Position numbers and translations under genes: made by a program. Under the pieces are notes generated by a model. It saw only the letters and a program-made list of their open reading frames with translations, was not told the origin of the DNA and searched no databases. A DNA stretch of 64,000 nt from Alphaproteobacteria bacterium (GTDB lineage Bacteria; Pseudomonadota; Alphaproteobacteria; Sphingomonadales; Kordiimonadaceae): NCBI GenBank assembly GCA_013372975.1, contig JABXIS010000027.1, forward strand, positions 1-64,000, given 5' to 3'. Shown in pieces: positions 1-11,873 of the stretch; position 1 is the first letter of the stretch; each line of letters opens with the position of its first letter.

Positions 1-2578
<2,578 letters not shown>

Positions 2579-2594
2579 TTTCCCTTTTCCCGGA

Positions 2595-2622
2595 TTGACT
2601 TTGACACAGGCCTACCTATGCT
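2595..2622 (+). promoter_or_regulatory. candidate sigma-70 promoter of the helicase gene
   Basis: A -35 like TTGACT at 2595-2600 and a -10 like TATGCT at 2617-2622 are separated by 16 bases and lie about 40 bases before the helicase start codon. The call is by pattern only. Confidence 0.45.
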
Positions 2623-2660
2623 GCGCCAAAATTTGTTTTGTAGCAATTGGTAGGATACGC

Positions 2661-3908
2661 ATGGGTTTCGACCTTCTTGGACTGAGTGAACCAACTTTGA
2701 AAGCGGTAAGTGAGGCTGGCTATACAGAGCCAACCCCTATTCAGGCGCAGGCTATTCCGCAGGTTCTTATGGGCCGCGACGTCCTTGGCATTGCGCAAAC
2801 AGGTACAGGCAAAACAGCCTCTTTCACCCTGCCCCTGATCGATATCCTTTCAGAAGGCCGCGCCCGCGCGCGCATGCCACGCTGCCTCATCCTTGAGCCA
2901 ACGCGTGAACTTGCGGCACAGGTTGCAGAAAGCTTCGAAAAATACGGCAAAGAGCACAAGCTGACTATGGCGCTTTTGATCGGTGGAGTGAATTTCGCTG
3001 ATCAGGAAAAGCTGCTGGACCGAGGTGTGGATGTGTTGATCGCAACACCTGGCCGCCTTCTTGACCATTTCAGCCGTGGTAAGCTCCTGCTGACAGGCAT
3101 TGACATCCTTGTTGTAGACGAAGCAGACCGCATGCTTGACATGGGCTTCATCCCGGACGTTGAGAAAATCTGTGAGTGCATCACCAAGAAACACCAGACC
3201 CTGTTTTTCTCGGCGACCATGCCGCCGGTGATTGAAAAACTGACCAAGCGCTTCCTTGATGACCCGAAGATGATCACTGTGGCGCGCAAGTCGGCAACAG
3301 CGCAAACCATCGAACAGAAGCTGATCACTGTTGGCCCGCGCGACAAGCGCAAAGCCCTCAGAAAGCTTCTGAAGGACGAGCCAATCAAAAACGGCATCAT
3401 CTTCTGCAACCGAAAGGTTGATGTGAAAGAGGTCTATAACAGCCTCGCTCGCCATGGTTTCAATGTGGGCCAGCTGCACGGTGATATGGAACAGTCGGAG
3501 CGTCTTGAAGTGCTGCGACAGTTCAAAGCCAACGAGCTTCAGCTTCTGTGTGCATCCGACGTGGCAGCACGCGGCCTGGACATTGCAGACGTGAGCCATG
3601 TGTTCAACTTCGATGTGCCAAGCCACGCCGAAGATTATGTGCACCGGATCGGCCGGACAGGCCGTGCAGGCCGTAAAGGCAAGGCTTTCACCATTGCCAC
3701 CAAGTCGAAGACCGACACCAAGTTCATCGATGCGATCGAAAAGCTAACCGGGCAGCAAATCCCGCGTGGTGAGAAAATCAATCTCGAACCGCCAAAGCCG
3801 CGCATCGCTGCAGACGACATGCCCAAAAAACCTTTTGTTGGCATGGGGCCGCATATGCCTGCCTTCTTGGCACGCCCAGTTGATATAAAGCGCAGCAAAC
3901 GCGACTAA
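2661..3908 (+). CDS. DEAD-box ATP-dependent RNA helicase, RhlE-like
   Basis: A 415-residue DEAD-box RNA helicase. Motifs are in order: Q motif (PTPIQAQAIP), Walker A AQTGTGKT, PTRELA, DEAD within VVDEADRMLDMGF, SAT, then the second RecA domain with ARGLDI and HRIGRTGRAGRKG. The C-terminal tail is short. Such proteins remodel RNA in ribosome assembly or decay. The frame is open farther upstream, but the ATG at 2661 gives the standard N-terminus (GFDLLGLSEPTLKAV) and lies beyond the divergent promoter, so it was chosen. RhlE and RhlB-like assignments cannot be separated fully here. Confidence 0.93.
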   Translation: MGFDLLGLSEPTLKAVSEAGYTEPTPIQAQAIPQVLMGRDVLGIAQTGTGKTASFTLPLIDILSEGRARARMPRCLILEPTRELAAQVAESFEKYGKEHKLTMALLIGGVNFADQEKLLDRGVDVLIATPGRLLDHFSRGKLLLTGIDILVVDEADRMLDMGFIPDVEKICECITKKHQTLFFSATMPPVIEKLTKRFLDDPKMITVARKSATAQTIEQKLITVGPRDKRKALRKLLKDEPIKNGIIFCNRKVDVKEVYNSLARHGFNVGQLHGDMEQSERLEVLRQFKANELQLLCASDVAARGLDIADVSHVFNFDVPSHAEDYVHRIGRTGRAGRKGKAFTIATKSKTDTKFIDAIEKLTGQQIPRGEKINLEPPKPRIAADDMPKKPFVGMGPHMPAFLARPVDIKRSKRD

Positions 3909-3971
3909 AATTTGCCATGGCAGCCACCTGCGCTAAGTCTTGATCAGACAAGACAAAATGCGGAGGCCGCC

Positions 3972-4760
3972 ATGCCAGAATTTGATACTCTCGATTTCGA
4001 TATTACCGAAGGTTTGGCCACGATTACCTTCAATCGGCCGGATCGCCTGAATGCCCTCAGCGGCCAGCTCAAAAGTGATCTCCTTGAAGCCCTTCGGTTC
4101 CTTGGCCGGCCTGACAGCGGCGCACGTGCGCTGTTGATTACGGGCAAGGGCCGTGGTTTCTGTGCAGGCGCTGATCTGGCCGAAAGTGGCATGAGCGAAG
4201 ATCGCGACCTTGGCGCCAGCCTTACTGACACCTACCACCCGTTCCTCACTGAACTTGCCAACCTTAAAATACCTGTTGTCAGCGCAGTCAACGGCGTGGC
4301 GGCAGGCGCAGGCATGAGCATCGCCATATCGGCCGATATCGTCATCGCTGCCAAATCAGCTTATTTTTTGCAGGCCTTCGTCAACATAGCCTTGGTGCCC
4401 GATGCGGGCAGCACCTACATCTTGCCAAGGCTTGTCGGCCTTTCGCGCGCACGGGCAATGATGATGCTGGGCGAAAAGCTGCCTGCTGACAAAGCTCTTG
4501 AGTGGGGCCTTGTATATGATGTTGTTGAAGATGAAGCCCTGTTAGAAACAGCGACAACGCTGGCGAAAAAGCTGGCCTCTGGCCCAACTGTCGCACTTTC
4601 GGGCATACGGCAGTTGATGGCCCAGTCAATGAATAACGACTATCAGGCCCAGCTGGCGGCGGAGGCCTCGGCCCAGCGCGTTGCCGGGCGATCTGCTGAT
4701 TGTATCGAAGGCGTGATGGCCTTCCTGCAAAAACGCCCAGCCGACTTCAAAGGCCAATAG
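3972..4760 (+). CDS. enoyl-CoA hydratase/isomerase family protein, PaaG-like
   Basis: A 262-residue crotonase-fold enzyme acting on acyl-CoA thioesters. GRGFCAGADL and GVAAGAGMSIAISADIVIA form the oxyanion hole and CoA pocket. At the two usual crotonase catalytic glutamate sites the sequence reads FLQAFVNIALVPDAGST, with Ala at the first and Asp at the second. That pattern is seen in PaaG-type 2-(1,2-epoxy-dihydrophenyl)acetyl-CoA isomerases rather than in true hydratases, so isomerase activity is more likely. Start ATG 3972 follows CGGAGG at 3961-3966. No phenylacetate genes lie nearby. Confidence 0.85.
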   Translation: MPEFDTLDFDITEGLATITFNRPDRLNALSGQLKSDLLEALRFLGRPDSGARALLITGKGRGFCAGADLAESGMSEDRDLGASLTDTYHPFLTELANLKIPVVSAVNGVAAGAGMSIAISADIVIAAKSAYFLQAFVNIALVPDAGSTYILPRLVGLSRARAMMMLGEKLPADKALEWGLVYDVVEDEALLETATTLAKKLASGPTVALSGIRQLMAQSMNNDYQAQLAAEASAQRVAGRSADCIEGVMAFLQKRPADFKGQ

Positions 4761-4771
4761 AAAGCAAGAAA

Positions 4772-4800
4772 TGGCGATATCCTGAAATCGCCACTTTTCA
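4772..4800 (+). terminator. weak intrinsic terminator after the PaaG-like gene
   Basis: Inverted repeat TGGCGAT (4772-4778) and ATCGCCA (4787-4793), eight-base loop, followed by CTTTTC. The stem is only seven base pairs and the T-run is short. Confidence 0.35.
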
Positions 4801-4867
4801 ATCCTATCAGGAGGCGCTAAAACCAAATCTGCACTAGAGAACATAATAGAAACAAAAGGGAGCAGCC

Positions 4868-5653
4868 GTGCGCAATCCGCTCGCGATAATCGGTCAGGTC
4901 GTACTGGCATCTCTGGCTGAAATTGGCAGCTTGTCCCGCTTTGCGGGAACCGCCATCAGCCATATCGTTAGGCCCCCGATCTATTGGCGTCTTATTCTCA
5001 AGCAGATGTGGCTTATTGGCTACAACAGCCTGCCGGTTGTTGGGCTTACTGCCCTTTTCACTGGCGCCGCACTCGCACAGCAGATTTATGTGGGTGGCAG
5101 CCGTTTCAACGCAGCCTCAGTAGTGCCAGGTGTTGTGGTGATTGCTATTGTTCGTGAGCTTGGCCCCGTGCTCGGCGGCCTGATGGTGGCTGGGCGTGTC
5201 TCCTCTGCCATGGCAGCCGAACTGGGCACCATGCGCGTGACCGAACAAATCGATGCACTCGTCACACTTTCAACAGACCCCTTCAAATACCTGATTGCGC
5301 CGCGCCTGATTGCCGCTGTGATCACCCTGCCCCTTCTGGTGCTTGTCGCCAATATTATCGGTGTATTGGGTGGGTACATGATTGGCACCGGACGTTTGGG
5401 CCTTAATGAAGGCACTTACCTTCAGGTGACTGTTGATTTCCTCGAACGCGCCGATGTGATCTCGTCGCTTGTGAAAGCAGCCGTTTTCGGCTTCTTCATC
5501 GCCTTGATGGGCAGTTATCATGGCTACCACAGCCGGGGCGGCGCACAAGGTGTGGGCAAAGCCACAACAAACGCTGTTGTTTCCGCCTTCATCGCAATCC
5601 TTCTGGCCAATCTGATCATCACCGTGATCGTGTTCGGGGGGACAGGCGCATGA
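4868..5653 (+). CDS. mlaE: MlaE family lipid ABC transporter permease
   Basis: A 261-residue integral membrane permease of the MlaE (DUF140) family. This family moves phospholipids between the inner and outer membranes to keep outer-membrane asymmetry. Conserved stretches include REGLGPVL-like VRELGPVLGGLMVAGRV, SAMAAELGTMRVTEQIDAL and the five to six hydrophobic helices. The start is GTG 4868 preceded by GGGAGC. The next gene, its ATPase, overlaps by four bases (ATGA). No MlaD, MlaB or MlaC homologue follows; radA comes next, so the rest of the system must be elsewhere. Confidence 0.9.
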   Translation: MRNPLAIIGQVVLASLAEIGSLSRFAGTAISHIVRPPIYWRLILKQMWLIGYNSLPVVGLTALFTGAALAQQIYVGGSRFNAASVVPGVVVIAIVRELGPVLGGLMVAGRVSSAMAAELGTMRVTEQIDALVTLSTDPFKYLIAPRLIAAVITLPLLVLVANIIGVLGGYMIGTGRLGLNEGTYLQVTVDFLERADVISSLVKAAVFGFFIALMGSYHGYHSRGGAQGVGKATTNAVVSAFIAILLANLIITVIVFGGTGA

Positions 5654-6426
5654 GCATAGAAATGATGATCGAGCTTAAGAACGTTCACAAAGGATTTGGC
5701 CCCAAGAAGGTGTTGCAGGGCATTGATCTGGCGGTACCCAAGGGTGAATCCCTTGTCATCATTGGCGGTTCGGGAACCGGAAAGTCGGTAACACTCAAAT
5801 GCGTTCTGGGCATTCTTCAGCCGGACCAGGGCGAAATTCTGGTCGGTGGCGAAGATGTTACCAAATTCTCCACCGGCGCGCGCAAACGCATTCTCAGCAA
5901 GTTCGGCATGTTGTTTCAAGGCGCCGCCCTTTTTGACAGCCTGCCTGTTTGGGAGAATGTCGCCTTCGGCCTGATCCAGGGCAAGGGAATGAACAAAAAA
6001 GACGCTCACGAGATCGCGATTGAGAAACTCCGCCGCGTGGGTTTGGGTGCCGATGTGGGGAATCTGTCTCCTGCAGAACTGTCCGGCGGCATGCAAAAAC
6101 GCGTTGGGCTTGCGCGCGCCATCGCAACAGAACCGGAAATAATTTTCTTTGACGAGCCCACCACGGGCCTCGACCCCATCATGGCTGACGTGATCAATGA
6201 TTTGATTGTCGAATGCGTGAAAGATCTTGGGGCCACCACCATGACCATCACCCATGATATGGCCAGCGCCCGCAAAATCGCAGACCGGATCGCCATGCTC
6301 TATCACGGCAAGATTATCTGGGAAGGCACCAAGGAAGAGATCGATCAATCCGGTAACGCCCATGTGGATCAGTTTATTCACGGCCGTGCCCAAGGCCCTA
6401 TTGAAATGGAATTGTTGAAGCTCTGA
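5650..6426 (+). CDS. mlaF: MlaF family lipid ABC transporter ATP-binding protein
   Basis: A 258-residue ABC ATPase energising the MlaE permease. Walker A is GGSGTGKS, the signature is LSGGMQKRVGLARAI, Walker B is EIIFFDEPTTGLDP, and the switch His is in TITHDM. LSGGMQKR is the form typical of the Mla subfamily. It is translationally coupled on both sides: ATGA overlap with mlaE and TGATG overlap with radA. Confidence 0.92.
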   Translation: MSIEMMIELKNVHKGFGPKKVLQGIDLAVPKGESLVIIGGSGTGKSVTLKCVLGILQPDQGEILVGGEDVTKFSTGARKRILSKFGMLFQGAALFDSLPVWENVAFGLIQGKGMNKKDAHEIAIEKLRRVGLGADVGNLSPAELSGGMQKRVGLARAIATEPEIIFFDEPTTGLDPIMADVINDLIVECVKDLGATTMTITHDMASARKIADRIAMLYHGKIIWEGTKEEIDQSGNAHVDQFIHGRAQGPIEMELLKL

Positions 6427-7793
6427 TGGCAAAAGTTCAGGTATCTTATAACTGTCGGGATTGCGGCGCTGTCTATCGGCGCTGGCAGGGCAAATGCGAA
6501 GACTGCGGCGGTTGGAACACCATCGAGGAAAGCAAGGGCGGCGCCACATCCGGGGCACCAAAGGGCCTTACGGGCAAAAAAGGCCGCGCCGTCAACCTTG
6601 TATCGCTGGATACACCACTCAAGGAAGCCCCGCGCCTGATGACAGGAATTGGCGAACTTGATCGCGCCCTCGGTGGTGGCATGGTGCCCGGCAGTGCCAT
6701 CCTGATTGGCGGCGACCCGGGCATTGGTAAATCCACATTGCTTCTGCAGGCCATGGGGCAGCTTTCCCTCAAGGGCAGCGACTGTATCTATATTTCGGGC
6801 GAGGAAGCCACGGCACAGGTGCAAATGCGCGCCAACCGGCTGGGTCTATCGGGTGCCCCGCTTAAGCTTGGCTGCGAAACCAGCCTCCGCGATATTCTCA
6901 CAACCCTTGATGAAGCACCGCCAAAGGCTGTTGTCGTTGATTCGATTCAGACCTTGTTTGCCGACAATGTGGAATCGGCCCCGGGCACAGTAAGCCAGGT
7001 ACGTGTTTGCGCCCACGAACTGATCAGTTTTGCCAAACGTAAGGGCACAATTGTTCTGATCGTCGGCCATGTTACCAAGGACGGCCAGATCGCCGGTCCT
7101 CGCGTGTTGGAACACATGGTTGATACCGTTCTCTACTTCGAAGGAGACCGCGGGCACCAGTTCCGAATTTTGCGTGCGGTCAAGAACCGCTTTGGCGGCA
7201 CCGACGAAATTGGTGTGTTTGAAATGACGGGTGCTGGTCTCAATGAAGTCACGAACCCGTCTGCACTGTTTTTGGCTGACCACAATAGCCGCGAACCCGG
7301 ATCTGCCGTTTTTGCAGGTATTGAAGGTTCTCGCCCCGTTCTGGTTGAGGTTCAGGCGCTGGTGGCGCGCTCAAGTGCTGCAAACCCTCGTCGGGCGGTT
7401 GTTGGCTGGGACAGCGGGCGCCTCGCGATGGTGCTGGCTGTATTGGATGCGCGCGCGGGCCTCGGCCTTGCGGGCTGCGATGTCTATTTAAATGTAGCAG
7501 GTGGCCTTAAAATCTCGGAACCCGCTGCCGATCTCGCGGTTGCGGCAGCCTTGATTTCCAGCCTTTCCCAAACACCGCTCCCGGATGAGACCGTAGTCTT
7601 TGGCGAAATCAGCCTCTCAGGTGATATACGCTCGGTTTCCCAAACAGATGCACGGCTTAAGGAATCTGCCAAGCTTGGCTTTGCAAAAGCCCTAATGCCG
7701 AAAGGCAAAAAGGTCGGAACCAAGGCCATCACACAACAAAACATGGGCCATGTGGGTGATCTTGTGACACAATTCTACCCAGATGGCGTGTAA
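6426..7793 (+). CDS. radA: DNA repair protein RadA
   Basis: A 455-residue RadA (Sms), a hexameric RecA-like helicase that assists branch migration and recombination intermediates. It has an N-terminal zinc finger (CRDCG ... CEDCGGW), Walker A GGDPGIGKST, the RadA-specific KNRFGGTDEIGVF motif and a C-terminal Lon-protease-like domain (LNVAGGLKISEPAADLAVA). Length is normal. Its ATG overlaps the mlaF stop by one base. The link to the lipid transporter is positional, not functional. Confidence 0.96.
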   Translation: MAKVQVSYNCRDCGAVYRRWQGKCEDCGGWNTIEESKGGATSGAPKGLTGKKGRAVNLVSLDTPLKEAPRLMTGIGELDRALGGGMVPGSAILIGGDPGIGKSTLLLQAMGQLSLKGSDCIYISGEEATAQVQMRANRLGLSGAPLKLGCETSLRDILTTLDEAPPKAVVVDSIQTLFADNVESAPGTVSQVRVCAHELISFAKRKGTIVLIVGHVTKDGQIAGPRVLEHMVDTVLYFEGDRGHQFRILRAVKNRFGGTDEIGVFEMTGAGLNEVTNPSALFLADHNSREPGSAVFAGIEGSRPVLVEVQALVARSSAANPRRAVVGWDSGRLAMVLAVLDARAGLGLAGCDVYLNVAGGLKISEPAADLAVAAALISSLSQTPLPDETVVFGEISLSGDIRSVSQTDARLKESAKLGFAKALMPKGKKVGTKAITQQNMGHVGDLVTQFYPDGV

Positions 7794-7816
7794 ACTAGCC
7801 CAATTGGAGAACACCT

Positions 7817-8491
7817 TTGGATATCGACGCTAATACACTGACAGCTTTTGATGTCGCCGTGCTTGTTATCGTGGGGCTTTCAACTCTCATGGCTTTTGGA
7901 CGTGGCTTTGCAACGGTTGCATTGTCTTTTGCCGCATGGGCCGGTGCTTTGATGGGCACAGTGTTGGGCCTTGAATTTGCCAAGCCCTATGGACGGCAGC
8001 TCATTAACCAGACCGAACTGGCAGACTTTGTAACGGTCGTCGTTCTATTCTTCCTGATCCTCTTCATGTTGAAGCATGTCGCTGAATTCATAGGTAAAAC
8101 CATCAAAGACAGCCCTGTGGGTTTTCTGGACCGGTCGCTGGGAGCTCTATTTGGCCTGTTGCGCGGCCTAGTGATTGTCTCTATCGTTTACCTTGGTTTC
8201 TCCAAGCTCTATGGCACCGATGACCAGCCCGACTGGGTGCGCGATGCTCGCCTCCGCCCGTTAGTGGCCTGGAGTGCAGAAATGGTTGAAGGTTTCGCGG
8301 CTGATGCGCTTGGCAAAGACCCAACTTCTGTGGGTAGCGATTATCTGGAGCGAGCTGCAGATGCTGTTCCAAGCCAGTTCATCAACGAAAAACTTGAGGA
8401 ACAGGCAGCCAAATATATAGAGGAACAACGCAAGGGCCTCGATGAGCTTGTTGAAGAGATTGAAGAGAAGAAGAAAGAGAGCGGCAATTAG
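7817..8491 (+). CDS. cvpA: CvpA family membrane protein
   Basis: A 224-residue member of the CvpA family, inner-membrane proteins named from colicin V production; the molecular role is unsettled. Four hydrophobic helices fill residues 10-125, including VVVLFFLILFMLKHVAEFIG and the conserved DRSLGALFGLLRGLVIVS. The tail is acidic and ends in a Lys/Glu-rich coiled-coil-like helix. The start is TTG 7817, eleven bases after GGAGA (7806-7810). As in many proteobacteria it precedes purF, here with a hairpin between them. Confidence 0.88.
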   Translation: MDIDANTLTAFDVAVLVIVGLSTLMAFGRGFATVALSFAAWAGALMGTVLGLEFAKPYGRQLINQTELADFVTVVVLFFLILFMLKHVAEFIGKTIKDSPVGFLDRSLGALFGLLRGLVIVSIVYLGFSKLYGTDDQPDWVRDARLRPLVAWSAEMVEGFAADALGKDPTSVGSDYLERAADAVPSQFINEKLEEQAAKYIEEQRKGLDELVEEIEEKKKESGN

Positions 8492-8499
8492 GCCGCTCT
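8478..8499 (+). terminator. hairpin at the end of cvpA, possible terminator
   Basis: Eight-base-pair perfect stem AGAGCGGC (8478-8485) / GCCGCTCT (8492-8499) with a six-base loop that spans the cvpA stop codon. The following bases are only moderately T-rich, so it may be a weak terminator or an RNA 3'-end stabiliser. Confidence 0.4.
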
Positions 8500-8618
8500 G
8501 CTTCATTTCAGCGCAATAATTCTGTAAAGTTTGTTTTAAAGCTAGGCAGCGACGCCATCAGGCGATATATGGTGCGAGCAACAAGACACCAATTAGCCCC
8601 ATAATGCAGGACCAAAGA

Positions 8619-10106
8619 ATGTCTTTTGAGCCAGCCAAATTTACCACCAATCCTTTTGACGATGACAAGCTGCATGAAGAATGCGGCGTGTTCGGCATTT
8701 TCGGCACCCTGGACGCAAGCGCCCACTGCGCCCTTGGCCTTCATGCCCTTCAGCATCGCGGCCAGGAGGCCGCAGGCATCACTGCCTTTGATGGAGATAA
8801 CTTCTTCACCAAACGTGTTCTTGGACATGTAGCTGACAATTTCACAAGCCAGGATGTGATCGATAGCCTGCCAGGTCATGCCGCAATCGGACATACACGC
8901 TATTCTACCACAGGCGATACTGTTCTCAGAAACTGTCAGCCGCTCTTCGCAGAATTCGCGTCGGGCGGCTTTGCTGTTGCACATAACGGCAACATCACCA
9001 ACGCTGCACATGTTCGCAAATCGCTGGTACAGCGCGGTTCGATCTTCCAATCCACATCGGATTCGGAGGTAATCATCCACCTGATCGCAACCAGCCGCTT
9101 CCGCACTTTGATGGACCGATTCATCGATGCCCTCCGCCAGATCGAAGGTGCCTATTCGCTGGTTTCCCTCACCAAGGAAGGCCTTATCGGCGTGCGCGAT
9201 CCACTGGGCGTACGCCCGCTGGTGCTTGGCCGATTGGACGACGCCTATATCCTGTGTTCCGAAACATGCGCGCTGGATATTATTGGCGCCGAATATGTAC
9301 GCGATATCGAAGCCGGCGAGATGGTGATCATCACGGAAAGTGGCATTAAAAGCCACAAGCCTTTCCCAGAGGAAAAGCCACGTCCCTGTATTTTCGAGCA
9401 TGTGTATTTCGCACGCCCTGACAGCTATATGGACAATATGAGCGTCTATGAGGTTCGCAAGCGTATCGGTGCAGAGCTTGCGCGCGAGAACACCGTTGAT
9501 GCTGACCTGGTCATTCCGGTGCCAGACAGTGGTACTCCAGCCGCAATTGGATATGCACAGGAAAGCGGTATCCCATTTGAGCTCGGCATCATCCGTAACC
9601 ACTATGTTGGCCGGACATTCATTGAGCCATCTGATCAGATTCGCCACTTCGGCGTGAAGCTCAAGCACAATGCCAACCGCTGGCATATACAGGGTAAGCG
9701 CATCATCCTCGTGGACGACAGCATCGTTCGCGGCACCACATCAATGAAAATTGTGAATATGATGCGTGAGGCCGGTGCCACGGAAGTACATATGCGCATC
9801 GCTTCCCCGCCGACGGCCCACAGCTGTTTCTATGGCGTGGACACGCCGGAGCGCAAAAAGCTTCTGGCCGCCCAAATGGATGTGGAGGCCATGCGCGAGC
9901 ATATCAAGGCAGATTCGCTTTCATTCCTTTCCATTGACGGTCTTTACCGCGCTGTGAACCAGCCCAAGGGTCGCGATAACAAATGTCCGGCATATTGTGA
10001 TGCCTGCTTCACTGGTGATTATCCGACCTTCCTGACCGATCAGACGGAAGCTGAAAAGGATGAAACCCAGCTGTCCAGCATCGCATCTACGGGCTCCGGA
10101 GCTTAA
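8619..10106 (+). CDS. purF: amidophosphoribosyltransferase
   Basis: First committed enzyme of purine synthesis: PRPP plus glutamine gives 5-phosphoribosylamine. An N-terminal Ntn glutaminase domain has its nucleophile Cys in HEECGVFGIFG, so a short propeptide is removed. The phosphoribosyltransferase domain carries the PRPP loop IILVDDSIVRGTT. The C-terminal CPAYCDACF cysteines resemble the ligands of the Fe-S form of PurF. ATG 8619 was preferred to ATG 8604 because AGGA at 8608-8611 is well spaced for it; 495 residues result. Confidence 0.96.
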   Translation: MSFEPAKFTTNPFDDDKLHEECGVFGIFGTLDASAHCALGLHALQHRGQEAAGITAFDGDNFFTKRVLGHVADNFTSQDVIDSLPGHAAIGHTRYSTTGDTVLRNCQPLFAEFASGGFAVAHNGNITNAAHVRKSLVQRGSIFQSTSDSEVIIHLIATSRFRTLMDRFIDALRQIEGAYSLVSLTKEGLIGVRDPLGVRPLVLGRLDDAYILCSETCALDIIGAEYVRDIEAGEMVIITESGIKSHKPFPEEKPRPCIFEHVYFARPDSYMDNMSVYEVRKRIGAELARENTVDADLVIPVPDSGTPAAIGYAQESGIPFELGIIRNHYVGRTFIEPSDQIRHFGVKLKHNANRWHIQGKRIILVDDSIVRGTTSMKIVNMMREAGATEVHMRIASPPTAHSCFYGVDTPERKKLLAAQMDVEAMREHIKADSLSFLSIDGLYRAVNQPKGRDNKCPAYCDACFTGDYPTFLTDQTEAEKDETQLSSIASTGSGA

Positions 10107-10109
10107 ATT

Positions 10110-10847
10110 ATGAGTAAACCTCTCGAAGGTCGCCTGGCACTGGTAACAGGCGCTTCTCGCGGTATTGGCAATGCTGTTGCTCTTGCGCTCGCTGAAGCGG
10201 GCGCTGACATTATCGCTGTGGCACGCGCACGCTCTCAAGGTGCGCTTGAGGAACTGGACGACAAGATCCGCGCCATGGGCCGGAATTGCACGATTGTTCC
10301 TTTTGACCTTCGAGATTTTGACGCCATTGATCGGCTAGGTGCTTCCATTTACGAGCGCTGGGGAAAACTGGATATCCTCGTGGGCAATGCAGCCATTCTG
10401 GGTCCAATTTCTCCGCTTGGGCACATTACGCCCAAAGATTGGATAGAGCTTCTTGATATTAACGTAACAGCGAACTGGCGCCTGATACGATCACTGGACC
10501 CGCTGTTAAAGCTTTCAAAGGCTGGCCGTGCGATATTTGTCACTTCTGGTGCCGCCGGCGGCCACTATGCTCATTGGGGTGGTTATGCCGTTACCAAGGC
10601 TGCCCTTGAAGAACTGGTAATGACCTACTCTGCCGAATCTCGCATCACTGGCGTAAAAGTGAATATGGTCAACCCCGGCCCAATCCGCACCAGCATGCGG
10701 GCGAAAGCCGTTCCTGGTGAAAACCCTGAAACGCTGCCAACACCTGATCAGATTGCGCCGCTGTTTGTGGAACTAGCTGATCCAGAGTCAGAAAAAAGTG
10801 GCGAGCGCATCAACTTCTACGATTGGGCAGGTATCGAACGCGCTTGA
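10110..10847 (+). CDS. SDR family NAD(P)-dependent oxidoreductase
   Basis: A 245-residue classical short-chain dehydrogenase/reductase. The nucleotide-binding motif is TGASRGIGNA, NNAG is replaced by GNAA in VGNAAILGPI, and the catalytic pair is Tyr and Lys in GGYAVTKAALEEL. The substrate is unknown. It starts three bases after the purF stop and ends at an intrinsic terminator, so it is probably co-transcribed with purF. This purF-SDR pairing occurs in other alphaproteobacteria (recalled, not checked here). Confidence 0.88.
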   Translation: MSKPLEGRLALVTGASRGIGNAVALALAEAGADIIAVARARSQGALEELDDKIRAMGRNCTIVPFDLRDFDAIDRLGASIYERWGKLDILVGNAAILGPISPLGHITPKDWIELLDINVTANWRLIRSLDPLLKLSKAGRAIFVTSGAAGGHYAHWGGYAVTKAALEELVMTYSAESRITGVKVNMVNPGPIRTSMRAKAVPGENPETLPTPDQIAPLFVELADPESEKSGERINFYDWAGIERA

Positions 10848-10865
10848 TCGAAACGCAATCCAAAG

Positions 10866-10899
10866 AAAAAGGGAGTGCCATCCGACACTCTCTTTTTTT
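10866..10899 (+). terminator. intrinsic terminator after purF-SDR
   Basis: Stem GGGAGTG (10871-10877) / CACTCTC (10886-10892), one G-U pair, eight-base loop, flanked by A-run and a seven-base T-run. Confidence 0.8.
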
Positions 10900-10916
10900 G
10901 TCTCTGGTCAACCGGG

Positions 10917-11372
10917 TTACCCTGCCATCTGCTTCATGGCCTCAGCCATTTCTTCTTCCGATACCTCGCGAACAAAAGTCGCCAAAGTCCAGTTGTACCC
11001 AAAACCATCCGTTACAACTGCGGTACGGTCGCCCCAGAACATGTCTTCAGGATCGGCAATTGCTGTCATACCCGCATCAATCGCCTGCTTGAACACAGCA
11101 TCCACATCATCGACATAATGATAAAATGCCGTTGCAGAAACGGTCCCTTTGGCTGGAGGCGTGCGATCCCCTCCGTCATAGGGATCAGACAGAAACATCA
11201 TTGAATCGCCTACTTTAATCGCAGCGTGCATGATCAGATCTGTTCCTGGCAGGGGCATAGCCATCATCTCTTCAGCACCGAGCGCTGCCTTGTAAAGGTC
11301 AATTGCCTGTCGTGCGCCCTCCACAACAAAGTGTGGTGTAACCGAATGAAATCCCTCGGGTTTCTTGCTCAT
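10917..11372 (-). CDS. VOC family protein (glyoxalase/PhnB-like)
   Basis: A 151-residue vicinal-oxygen-chelate fold protein of the PhnB-like group, with the typical opening VTPHFVVEGARQAIDLYKAALGAEE split over the first 40 residues and a second half ending in EDMFWGDRTAVVTDGFGYNW. The motif FWGDR is common in this group. Function is unknown. Last gene of an arsR-AHSA1-VOC operon; AGAGAGG precedes the start. The N-terminal metal-binding residues are only partly kept, so it may be non-enzymatic. Confidence 0.85.
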   Translation of the reverse strand: MSKKPEGFHSVTPHFVVEGARQAIDLYKAALGAEEMMAMPLPGTDLIMHAAIKVGDSMMFLSDPYDGGDRTPPAKGTVSATAFYHYVDDVDAVFKQAIDAGMTAIADPEDMFWGDRTAVVTDGFGYNWTLATFVREVSEEEMAEAMKQMAG

Positions 11373-11405
11373 TTTATATCCTCTCTTGTCGTACTCGGGT
11401 TTGGG

Positions 11406-11873
11406 TTATTCGCTTGCCAGATACACATCCAGGCAATTGAGGCTGGAGGTCCAGCCGCCATTATGGTCATCACGCCAGTCCTGATTCTCGAACACAGTTT
11501 GAACCAGATTCAGGCGGCAACCAGCTTCAGTTTCAGTAAACGTCAATTCAACTTCAGTTTCATGACCACGCACCCCGTCATTCGTCCAGGCCCATGTGAA
11601 CACGAGCCGCTTCGGCGGATCGATCACCAGATACCGGCCAGAGACGTGATATTGTTCGCCAGCGCCATTTTCCATCACAGTGAACCAGACGCCGCTTTCA
11701 ACAGTGTTCAGCTCTAGACGGGCAACATGCATGCCCTCCGGCCCCCACCAGGCTGCTACCTGCTCAGGCTTGGTGAAAGCGTCGAAAACACGCTGTGGCG
11801 TGGCCTTGAACACCCTTTCCATGCGCAGGGTTCTGGTTTCAAGGTCCATCTCTGTTGCTGTCGCTGTGCTCAT
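11406..11873 (-). CDS. SRPBCC/AHSA1 family protein
   Basis: A 155-residue Activator of Hsp90 ATPase homologue 1-like (START/Bet v1 fold) protein. Family signatures are RVFDAFTKPEQVAAWWGPEGM near residue 30 and the TEVELTFTETEAGCRLNL strand. These proteins have a hydrophobic pocket but no agreed ligand. The start overlaps the stop of arsR by one base (TAATG on the minus strand), so it is translationally coupled. ArsR plus AHSA1 plus PhnB-like gene triplets are frequent in proteobacteria. Confidence 0.88.
   Translation of the reverse strand: MSTATATEMDLETRTLRMERVFKATPQRVFDAFTKPEQVAAWWGPEGMHVARLELNTVESGVWFTVMENGAGEQYHVSGRYLVIDPPKRLVFTWAWTNDGVRGHETEVELTFTETEAGCRLNLVQTVFENQDWRDDHNGGWTSSLNCLDVYLASE

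Noticed and set aside
5524..6561. 345-codon open frame on the minus strand
   Set aside because: It lies antisense to mlaE/mlaF, which show full family motifs; its product matches nothing recognisable.
8508..9686. 392-codon open frame on the minus strand
   Set aside because: Antisense shadow of purF; no domain or start site.
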